A stretch of 47,372 nt of DNA. Origin: an uncultured Collinsella sp. GTDB lineage: Bacteria; Actinomycetota; Coriobacteriia; Coriobacteriales; Coriobacteriaceae. The position numbers were made by a program, and so were the translations under genes. The stretch lies in assembly GCA_934646965.1 (NCBI GenBank), contig CAKUEZ010000003.1, forward strand, positions 1-47,372, read 5' to 3'. Shown here piece after piece: positions 40,902-47,372 of the stretch (its first letter is position 1; each line of letters opens with the position of its first letter). The notes below the pieces were generated by a model that was given only the letters and a program-made list of their open reading frames with translations, had not been told where the DNA came from and ran no database searches.

Positions 40902-41864
40902 CTAGCGGGTGGGGCGCCAGACTTGGAGGGCTCCGGATAGAATGTCTACCTCGATGCGGGAGGCGACGATGGCCTCGCCGTCGGCCTGGATGGGGTAGTC
41001 GGGCTCCTCGAACGTGAGCTCGGCATGGCGGCAACGACGCATGCGAACCGGCGGCAGCTTGGTATGGTGGCCATCCTTGGCCGAAAGGAACATAGGCAGG
41101 GCGACCGCGCGCGGCACGGGGCCACAGGCGTAGCAGACGTCGAGCATGCCATCGCGGGGGTCGGCGTTGGGGCAGATGCGATAGCCCGAGCCATAGGTGG
41201 GACCCAGCTGGATGGCCATGATAATCGCCCGCACGCGCTCGGCGGGCGCGCCGTCAAAGCTGACCGTCATGGGGTAGTTGCGGTAGCGCAGCCCAAACTG
41301 CTCCAGGCCCGAAAGGGTATAGAGCGGAGCGCCGGTAAGTCCCGTCTTTTTGCGCAGCTCGGTGGTGCCCAGGCCGATGGCGGCATCAATGCCGACGGAG
41401 AGTGTCTGGTCGTAATACTCGACGGCCGCCTCGCCGCTGCCGCTTGCGGGGTTCCATGAGCGAATGCGCCCGATGTCCTGACTCTGCAGCTCGCAGGTGA
41501 GCAGGGCGCCAAAGTCCTTACCGGAGAAATCATCGATGCCGAGCGTCTGGGCAAAATCGTTGCCGGAGCCCACGGGCAGGACGGCAAGAGCCGGTCGGGC
41601 AGCTTCTTCCTGTGCCATCAAGCCATTGACGACTTCGTGGATCACGCCGTCGCCGCCGAGTGCGATAACCGTGCGGTAGCTCTGGGCCTGTGCGGCAAGT
41701 TTTTTGGCGTGCCCCATGCGCTCGGTCAGCACCAGGTCAAACTGGGATGAGCGCGCGGTCATGTCCAAAAAGCGCTGCAGGCGCTCGGCCACTTCGCGCG
41801 CCGCGCCCGACTGGGCGGCGGGGTTGGCGATGATCAGCGTACGGCCAAAATCAGTTGCGTGCAT
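40902..41864 (-). CDS. Diacylglycerol kinase-family lipid kinase
   Basis: A 320-aa DAGK catalytic-domain protein (YegS/DgkB-like). It starts with RTLIIANPAAQSGAAREVAERL, and has the nucleotide-binding VIALGGDGVIHEVVNGLM (GGDG motif), then LAVLPVGSGNDFAQTLGI. The C-terminal beta-sandwich contains SVGIDAAIGLGT and IQADGEAIVASRIEVDI (PxQxDGE). Lipid kinases of this group phosphorylate diacylglycerol or related lipids. ATG 41864 has GGGAG upstream. The gene is followed on the minus strand by palindromic copy C. Confidence 0.9.
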   Translation of the reverse strand: MHATDFGRTLIIANPAAQSGAAREVAERLQRFLDMTARSSQFDLVLTERMGHAKKLAAQAQSYRTVIALGGDGVIHEVVNGLMAQEEAARPALAVLPVGSGNDFAQTLGIDDFSGKDFGALLTCELQSQDIGRIRSWNPASGSGEAAVEYYDQTLSVGIDAAIGLGTTELRKKTGLTGAPLYTLSGLEQFGLRYRNYPMTVSFDGAPAERVRAIIMAIQLGPTYGSGYRICPNADPRDGMLDVCYACGPVPRAVALPMFLSAKDGHHTKLPPVRMRRCRHAELTFEEPDYPIQADGEAIVASRIEVDILSGALQVWRPTR

Positions 41865-41949
41865 GGGGCGACTCCCGGCGTGTGTTATGACAGTGCGGTC
41901 TCGCCCGGGTCGAATTACCCGATTGTGGCTGCACGGCGAATACTAACGT

Positions 41950-43371
41950 CTACTCTATCAGGTCGTTGTGGCGCTCGATAGCCTCTGCCACCGTGCCGCC
42001 CTCGTCCACAATAAGCGAGCGGCGCTTGGGTGAGATGATGCGCTGGGCGGGGTACACGCCGCGGTGGCCGCCGGCGAGATAGCTGATAAACGCCACGATC
42101 ACGAAGAAGCCGGCGGCCGTGCCGTGGAACAGGTCGATGGCCATCATACAGGTGGTGATGGGCACGTTGAGGCCGGCGCAGAACACGCCGAGCATGCCGA
42201 GAGCCGCCAGAAAGCTGGGTTCGATTCCGACGAGGCAGCCGATCCAGCCGCCGAGCGCCGCACCGATGCCAAACAGAGGCGTGACCTCGCCGCCTTGGAA
42301 GCCGGCGCCCAGAGTAAGCGCTGTGACGACCAACTTGATGGCTGCGTCCGCCAGGGTGGTGTTGCCTGCAAATCCGGCGCCGGAAAGCCACGTGGAAAGG
42401 CCGGCGTAGTCCCAGGCGTCGAGGAGGGCATAGGCAGCCAAAACCACGAGTGCGCCTATAAGTGCGCGAACGAGGTAATTGGTGATAAAGCGACCGTACA
42501 GGCTCTTGACGGTTCGAACCGACCAGGCAAAGAGGCGTGCCGTCAGACCGAAGATAATGGCGCTGGTAACAACGATGACGACCGTTTTGGGCGTCATGGC
42601 GGGAACGCTGGCGATAACATTCGCCTCGTACTCGGTTCCCAAGGCAAGCGACGTAAAGTAGCCGGTAAACGAGGCGACAAGGCAATAGATGCCTGCGGTG
42701 TAGTCGATTTTGCCGATAAAGCACATCTCCATGCCAAAGAACGCGCCGGCGAGGGGCGAGCCGAATACGGCGCCAAAAGCGGATGAGATGCCGGCGAGCA
42801 TGAGGTCGTGGTGATCATGCTTTTTGAGGTGGGCGAGGCTCGAGATGTTGCTGGCGATGGTGCCGCCAATTTGCACCGCGGCTCCCTCGCGACCGGCCGA
42901 TCCGCCCGTGAGGTGCGTGAGCGTGGAGCAGATGAAGGTGAGGACGGCCATGCGCATATGGATGAGGCGTGTGCCCAAGGCGGAGTCAATGACCAGGTTG
43001 TTGCCACGCTTGGCGGCGAGACCGTGGTTTTTGTACACCCATGCGGTTGCAACGCCCACAACGGGAAGCAGCGCGTAAATCCACTCATGGTGCTCGCGAT
43101 AGTCGGTCGCGATATTCAACGAGGCCAAAAACGCCCAAGCGGCAACGCCCATGGCGAGCGAGACGATGACGACGAGTACGAGCAACTTAGCGCTCGCGAG
43201 TAGGTTGCGGGCGTTGCGGCGCGTGTCGGCTGCCAAGAGCTGCTCGGAACGGGTGAGCTGATGCCTGCCGGCCATGATGACGTCGTTCAGGGAGAAAAAA
43301 CCGCCATCGTCGAGCGGCTGGGAATGATCCTGCGCCTCGTTTGCACTTTCGGGTTTGTCGTTATGAGCCAT
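41950..43371 (-). CDS. ClC-family chloride channel/transporter
   Basis: A 473-aa ClC protein with about 10-12 membrane helices. The second selectivity segment reads THLTGGSAGREGAAVQIGGTIAS; the Glu in GREGA corresponds to the gating/proton Glu of GREGP. A FGSPLAGAFFGMEM segment and the C-terminal GAGFQGGEVTPLFGIGAALGGWIG (GxFxP-like) are also seen. The polar N-terminus has about 70 residues, and there are no CBS domains. ATG 43371 follows GAGG 5 nt upstream. Whether it is a channel or an H+/anion exchanger cannot be settled. Confidence 0.92.
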   Translation of the reverse strand: MAHNDKPESANEAQDHSQPLDDGGFFSLNDVIMAGRHQLTRSEQLLAADTRRNARNLLASAKLLVLVVIVSLAMGVAAWAFLASLNIATDYREHHEWIYALLPVVGVATAWVYKNHGLAAKRGNNLVIDSALGTRLIHMRMAVLTFICSTLTHLTGGSAGREGAAVQIGGTIASNISSLAHLKKHDHHDLMLAGISSAFGAVFGSPLAGAFFGMEMCFIGKIDYTAGIYCLVASFTGYFTSLALGTEYEANVIASVPAMTPKTVVIVVTSAIIFGLTARLFAWSVRTVKSLYGRFITNYLVRALIGALVVLAAYALLDAWDYAGLSTWLSGAGFAGNTTLADAAIKLVVTALTLGAGFQGGEVTPLFGIGAALGGWIGCLVGIEPSFLAALGMLGVFCAGLNVPITTCMMAIDLFHGTAAGFFVIVAFISYLAGGHRGVYPAQRIISPKRRSLIVDEGGTVAEAIERHNDLIE

Positions 43372-43581
43372 ACGTTCCTCTTTTAGGTTGCAACGCAAGC
43401 ATTATAGAACGCGGCAAACGCGACGAACCGGTGGGTTGGTTTCCATTCTGTTTCGCGGCTTGCGGCCGACAGGTGTATTTGCGGGTACAGGCCAAGTCGC
43501 GGTCGCGCGTCGGGGGATTATACTGAGACAAGCATAAAGAATCGGCGCCCCTGTTGTGCGCCGTGGCATTAAGAGGTGCAT

Positions 43582-44844
43582 ATGGCAGAGAAACTCATTC
43601 CACTGGAGGACGCGCAGTCGATTGTTCTGTCGCATGTTACTCCGACCGATCTCGTCGAGATTCCCGTGTGGCAGGCCGCCGGTCTTCCCTTGGCCGAGGA
43701 CGCGGTGGCCGATATCGACATCTCGCCGTTTGCCAATAGCGCTATGGACGGATATGCCGTGCGCTCGGCGGACTTGGTGCAGGCGTCTGGTGAGGCGCCG
43801 GTGACGCTCGACGTTATCGGACACGAGGCCGCGGGCCATGTGTTTGAGGGCGCTCTTGGCCCGGGCGAGACGGTCCGCATCATGACGGGCGCGCCGGTAC
43901 CCGAAGGTGCCGATGCCGTGGTGAAATACGAGATCGTCGAGGTGCTTGACGGCGATGGCAACGAGGGCTCACACGTGAGCTTCTCGGCGCCTGCTAAGGT
44001 GGGGGAGAACGTTCGCTCTGCCGCCGAGGAGGCCCATGCCGGCAATATCGTGATGCGCGCCGGCGAGGTTGTGGCCCCGGCCGGCGCCGGCTTGCTGGCA
44101 AGCGCCGGGTATGCGAGCGTGAAGGTGCATGCCGCCCCGCGCGTGGGCATTATCTCGCTGGGGACGGAACTGGTCGCGCCGAGTGAGCTGCCGGCGCGCG
44201 GGCAGATTCGCGACTCCAACTCGTCCGCGTTGATGGCCGAGACACTCGATGCGGGAGCCGAGCCCGTGTTCTACGGCATTGCGCCCGATGATGAGCGGGC
44301 GATTGCTGAGCTGGTGCATCGTGCCGTGCAGGAGTGCGATTTTGTCATTACGAGCGGTGGCGCCTCGGCTGGCGACTATGACTACGTGACGGCGCTGGTT
44401 AAGCGCGAGGGCGAGGTGCTGTTCGACCGCATCTCGATGCGTCCCGGCAAGGCCATTACGTTTGGCCTGCTTGGGGGCAAGCCGTATTTGGGGCTTTCGG
44501 GCAATCCCGCTGCTGCGTATGTGGGCTTTGAGATGCTCGCCCGTCCGGCGATTCGCAAGATGCGCGGCTTTGCCGAGGGTGCGCGTCCCGTGCAGCGGGC
44601 GACGCTTACTCATAGCGTGAAAAAGCGACAGCATCGCCGCTTCTTCGATCGCGCGACGGTTTTGCGCGACCCCGAGACCGGTGAGCTGTTGGTGACCGAG
44701 GCCAAGACGCAGAATTCGGCGCTGCTCGGCACGATGCAGCGGGCCAACTGCCTGCTGCGTATTGACGAAGGGCCGTGTGAGCTCAAGGCGGGAGATGTCG
44801 TGGACGTTGTGCGTGTCGACCTGCCTGAGGACACGGTGCTATAG
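43582..44844 (+). CDS. moeA: Molybdopterin molybdenumtransferase MoeA
   Basis: A 420-aa MoeA that inserts molybdate into adenylylated molybdopterin. It shows PLAEDAVADIDISPFANSAMDGYAVRSAD (the FxxSxMDGYA motif), IMTGAPVPEGADAVVKYE, GIISLGTELVAPSELPARGQIRDSN, FVITSGGASAGDYDYV and GKPYLGLSGNPAAAYVGFEML, in order. AAGAGG is 5 nt before ATG 43582. TATACT (43519-43524) is a plausible -10 box upstream. The gene overlaps no neighbour and mog begins 10 nt after its stop. Confidence 0.95.
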   Translation: MAEKLIPLEDAQSIVLSHVTPTDLVEIPVWQAAGLPLAEDAVADIDISPFANSAMDGYAVRSADLVQASGEAPVTLDVIGHEAAGHVFEGALGPGETVRIMTGAPVPEGADAVVKYEIVEVLDGDGNEGSHVSFSAPAKVGENVRSAAEEAHAGNIVMRAGEVVAPAGAGLLASAGYASVKVHAAPRVGIISLGTELVAPSELPARGQIRDSNSSALMAETLDAGAEPVFYGIAPDDERAIAELVHRAVQECDFVITSGGASAGDYDYVTALVKREGEVLFDRISMRPGKAITFGLLGGKPYLGLSGNPAAAYVGFEMLARPAIRKMRGFAEGARPVQRATLTHSVKKRQHRRFFDRATVLRDPETGELLVTEAKTQNSALLGTMQRANCLLRIDEGPCELKAGDVVDVVRVDLPEDTVL

Positions 44845-44854
44845 GAGGAATACT

Positions 44855-45334
44855 ATGGACTTGAAGATTTCGATTGTGACGTGCTCGGATACGCGCGATC
44901 TTGCCCAGGACGAGGCGGGTGCTGCGCTCGAGGAGCTCATCGAGGCGCAGGGGTGGACGGTCGCCTCACATGTGGTCGTGCGCGATGACGCCAGCGAGAT
45001 CGGTGATGCCATTGTGGAAGCCGCCGATGAGTGCCACGCCAATGTCGTGCTCACCTGCGGCGGCACGGGTCTTTCGATGCGCGACGTGACACCCGAGGCG
45101 ACGCGCGCCGTCTGTGACCGCGATGTGCCGGGTATTGCCGAGGCAATCCGTGCGTACTCGATGACCAAGACGCGTCGCGCCATGCTCTCGCGCGCTGTGT
45201 GCATGCAGCGTGGGTATACGCTTGTCATCAACTTTCCGGGATCCACGAAAGCGGCCCGCGAAAGCTGGGAGGCCGTGAGCGATCAACTGGAGCATGCGGC
45301 CCAAATGACTATGGGCGGCGGGCATGCCAAATAA
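44855..45334 (+). CDS. mog: MogA/MoaB family molybdopterin adenylyltransferase
   Basis: A 159-aa MogA/MoaB-type protein that activates molybdopterin with AMP before metal insertion by MoeA. Features are SIVTCSDTRDLAQDEAG, ANVVLTCGGTGLSMRDVTPEATR (the GGTG and D.TPEA motifs) and TLVINFPGSTKAARESWEAV (LPGSP-like). AGGAGG precedes ATG 44855, only 10 nt after moeA, so they are co-transcribed. MogA and MoaB are hard to separate by sequence. A strong terminator follows. Confidence 0.92.
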   Translation: MDLKISIVTCSDTRDLAQDEAGAALEELIEAQGWTVASHVVVRDDASEIGDAIVEAADECHANVVLTCGGTGLSMRDVTPEATRAVCDRDVPGIAEAIRAYSMTKTRRAMLSRAVCMQRGYTLVINFPGSTKAARESWEAVSDQLEHAAQMTMGGGHAK

Positions 45335-45347
45335 GCGGTTTAGCTGC

Positions 45348-45381
45348 GGCGGAGCGACCTTGCGAGTCGCTCCGCCTTTTT
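45348..45381 (+). terminator. Intrinsic terminator after mog
   Basis: GGCGGAGCGAC (45348-45358) pairs perfectly with GTCGCTCCGCC (45366-45376), followed by TTTTT. Confidence 0.92.
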
Positions 45382-45428
45382 ACCCAGCGACAGTGCGGAA
45401 CGTCCTGAGACTATCGGCGAAAGAAAAT

Positions 45429-45479
45429 TATCAGACGAGAAATCTTTATCACTGATATTATTCGCACGAAAGTATAATC
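45429..45479 (+). promoter_or_regulatory. modA promoter region
   Basis: A perfect TATAAT (45474-45479) lies 60 nt upstream of modA. The preceding AT-rich stretch carries two TTATCA motifs (about 45429 and 45447), possibly regulator sites. No -35 box close to consensus is seen at 17 nt. Confidence 0.45.
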
Positions 45480-45538
45480 TAATTACAGAATAAAGCTCGC
45501 GGCGGGATGCCCGGGCGTAGCCTTTGAAAGGGTTGAAC

Positions 45539-46414
45539 ATGTTCGATATGGTTTCTCGCCGCGGATTCGTCTCGCTTTCTGCTGTCGCCGCTGCCGGCCT
45601 TGGCCTTGCCGGCTGCTCGGGCAACAAGTCTTCCGAGCCCGCCGGCTCCGATGCCGGCTCCGGCAAGGCCTCTTCCAAGAAGGAAACCGTCGAGTTGCAG
45701 GTCTTTGCCGCCAACTCGCTCGAGAAGGCTCTGCCCGAGGTTCAGGAGCTCTACACCGACCAGACCGGCACCACCTTTGCCGACACGCAGTTTAAGGCTT
45801 CTGGCGACCTCGTTGAGCAGATGCGCGCCGGCGCCACGGTCGACGTGCTCATCACCGCTTCCAAGGGCACCATGGATGACGCTGAGGCCGTAGAGCTCGT
45901 CGACACCGACACCCGTGAGGATATGTTCGTCAATGACCTCGTGATTATTCGCGCTGAGGGCTCCGACACCAAGATCGAGGCCATTGCCGACGTCGCGAAC
46001 CTGGACGGCAAGATCGCCATCGGCGATGCCAAGACCGTTCCGGCCGGCAAGTACGCCAACCAGGCGCTGGCCTCTGTGGGCCTGTACACCGGCACCGAGG
46101 GCGACGACGGCGAGTACGCGCCCGAGATTGCCGACAAGGTCGCGCTGGCCGATAAAGTCGGCACCGCTGCCGCCTACGTGTCCACGGGCGACTGCGTGGC
46201 AGGTTTTGTCTACAGCTCCGACATCTACCGCTACGACGGCATCGAGGAGGCCTTCGTGTGCCCCGAGGATTCGCACAAGCCCATTGTGTACCCGGGTGCC
46301 GTGGCCGAGAGCTCCGAGCATGCCGACGAGGCCAAGGCGTTCATCGACTTCTGCCTGTCCAACAAGAAGGCGCAGAAGATTTGGGCGAAGTACGGCTTTG
46401 AGCTTTCCGAGTAG
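45539..46414 (+). CDS. modA: Molybdate-binding lipoprotein ModA
   Basis: A 291-aa extracytoplasmic molybdate-binding protein. The N-terminus VSRRGFVSLSAVAAAGLGLAGCSG combines a twin-arginine-like SRRGF with a lipobox LAGC, shown here as SRRGFVSLS and GLGLAGCSG, so Tat-dependent lipoprotein export is possible. Binding-protein features follow: VFAANSLEKALPEVQELY, TFADTQFKASGDLVEQMRAG, DVLITASKGTMDDA, and FVCPEDSHKPIVYPGAV near the end. GAAAGGG (45526-45532) supports ATG 45539; a TTG at 45524 in the same frame is less likely. It is followed by modB. Confidence 0.93.
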   Translation: MFDMVSRRGFVSLSAVAAAGLGLAGCSGNKSSEPAGSDAGSGKASSKKETVELQVFAANSLEKALPEVQELYTDQTGTTFADTQFKASGDLVEQMRAGATVDVLITASKGTMDDAEAVELVDTDTREDMFVNDLVIIRAEGSDTKIEAIADVANLDGKIAIGDAKTVPAGKYANQALASVGLYTGTEGDDGEYAPEIADKVALADKVGTAAAYVSTGDCVAGFVYSSDIYRYDGIEEAFVCPEDSHKPIVYPGAVAESSEHADEAKAFIDFCLSNKKAQKIWAKYGFELSE

Positions 46415-46482
46415 TGCGGCTTGGCGCGATAATTCCATCGTTTTGTGTTTCACTCCGTCCTTGTATTCGCTTGGAGCTTTTC

Positions 46483-47372
46483 GTGCTTAATAGATTCCGC
46501 ATGCTTGTCGCCTGTGCTTTGACCTTCGCGCTTTGCTGGGTGCCGGGATTTGCGTTTGCTGGGGACGCTGAGGACGGGGCCCAGGTTGCTGCGACCGCTC
46601 ATGGGCTTTCCTATGGGATCGAGGGTTTTGAGCGATTGGCCAAGGGGACCGCTCGTGCCATGGAGGGCCAGCCTGAGGGCTACCGGTTTCCCGTTGACGA
46701 GGACGTGGACCTTGTAGTGGCGCCTGCTGCCGATCGCGTTGTGGTGTGGATATCGCCCAAGGCGGTCGAGAAGTATGGATTGGATCCGCAGGATAACGAG
46801 TGCGTATCGGGTCTCAAGGCCCTCGTCTGTAAGCTCGACAGCGCAAACTGCATGGGAGGTGCGCAGCTAGGGGACGTGGATCTTCCTTGGTATGTCACGG
46901 CGGAAACAACGTTTGATGCCGGCGGGTATACCTATGGCTTTGACGAGCGCGGTACGGATGGAGACCGCTATGTGGTGATTGCATCAGCCTCGGGTGATGC
47001 CAAGGGCGGCGCGCGTTGGCTTGATAGCGCTCAAATGGTTGAAGCATCGTCTGTCGTGTTGCGGGATGAGCAGAGGCCCTTGACCTCTCTGGCCTCCTTT
47101 TTGGGCGACATCGACTATCGTCCGTTTTGGGTGTCCACCAAGACGAGCGGTCTCGCCTTGGTGATCGCGTTCGTGCTGGGCCTGTTTGCTGCGTGGAAGA
47201 CCATGGGCACCACGAGCCGCGTGAAGGGCCTGCTCGATTCGGTCTTTACCATCCCTATGGTGCTGCCGCCCACGGTCTGCGGCTTTTTGCTCCTCATGCT
47301 GTTCGGCCGCTCGACCGGGGTGGGCCAGTGGCTGATCGCGCACGGCATCTCGATTGTCTTTACGTGGCCCGC
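46483..47372 (+). CDS. modB: Molybdate ABC transporter permease ModB with N-terminal extracytoplasmic domain (partial)
   Basis: The frame is open from GTG 46483 (GGAG at 46473-46476) to the window edge, 296 codons. Residues 1-27 form a signal-like segment (MLVACALTFALCWVPGFAFA), then about 180 residues of a soluble, unrecognised domain containing YGIEGFERLAKGTARAMEG, VDLVVAPAADRVVVWI and WYVTAETTFDAGGYTYGFD. From about residue 205 the ModB permease starts: YRPFWVSTKTSGLALVIAFV, then FTIPMVLPPTVCGFLLLMLF. Ordinary ModB is about 220-230 residues and lacks the leading domain. The rest lies beyond the window, as presumably does modC. Confidence 0.85.
   Translation, partial: MLNRFRMLVACALTFALCWVPGFAFAGDAEDGAQVAATAHGLSYGIEGFERLAKGTARAMEGQPEGYRFPVDEDVDLVVAPAADRVVVWISPKAVEKYGLDPQDNECVSGLKALVCKLDSANCMGGAQLGDVDLPWYVTAETTFDAGGYTYGFDERGTDGDRYVVIASASGDAKGGARWLDSAQMVEASSVVLRDEQRPLTSLASFLGDIDYRPFWVSTKTSGLALVIAFVLGLFAAWKTMGTTSRVKGLLDSVFTIPMVLPPTVCGFLLLMLFGRSTGVGQWLIAHGISIVFTWP

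Overview
This is a GC-rich bacterial chromosomal segment that most resembles the class Coriobacteriia (Actinomycetota), probably a Collinsella-like gut anaerobe. That is inference from gene content. The sequence shows an actinobacterial ftsZ-pgeF-yggS-sepF-yggT-divIVA division cluster, a short ThiC of the kind found in anaerobes, an iron-sulfur L-cysteine desulfidase-type enzyme, frequent GTG/TTG starts and GAAAGG-type ribosome binding sites. No phage, integrase, transposase, cas gene, tRNA or rRNA is visible. The one large non-coding RNA is RNase P RNA.

Layout. 1-8.2 kb: the 3' end of ftsZ, then pgeF translationally coupled to a complete pstSCAB-phoU phosphate operon, then yggS-sepF-yggT-divIVA. 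The phosphate genes therefore sit inside the usual division cluster. 8.3-10.9 kb (minus): a nitroreductase and a second phosphate system (pit plus DUF47). 11.1-14.9 kb: a small unknown protein, a Bax inhibitor-like membrane protein, a TIGR02452/PARG-like protein with an altered signature, an SGNH hydrolase and a pentapeptide-repeat protein. 15.3-17.8 kb (minus): TPP riboswitch-thiC-thiD. 17.9-24.9 kb: a small membrane protein, yaaA, an M18 aminopeptidase, polA and a HAD phosphatase. 25.0-28.6 kb: argG and argH behind an arginine-codon-rich leader peptide and terminator. 29-35.7 kb: ndk, rpiB, a cysteine desulfidase-family gene, a HAD hydrolase, rpsA, rnpB and yigZ. 35.7-43.4 kb: a redox-type C_GCAxxG_C_C protein, metY, an MFS exporter, xpt, a GGQ release-factor-like protein, a lipid kinase and a ClC channel. 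43.6 kb to the end: moeA, mog, modA and a partial modB with an unusual N-terminal domain, giving molybdate uptake next to molybdenum cofactor assembly.

The most unusual content is intergenic. Between 15075 and 15289 a 15-nt repeat occurs six times in strictly alternating orientation at an exact 40-bp pitch, with five different 25-nt spacers. Around it and elsewhere are many long inverted repeats: a three-copy family built on AAGTTGCGGTGRAATA, hairpins with a GGGGACAGGCACC-type apex, and very long palindromes near 9.0, 23.9, 31.7, 34.8, 39.2 and 39.5 kb. Most lie at gene ends, many between convergent genes. The second notable feature is the arg leader (25132-25206): six of 24 codons are Arg, clustered where the 5' arm of a downstream terminator lies.
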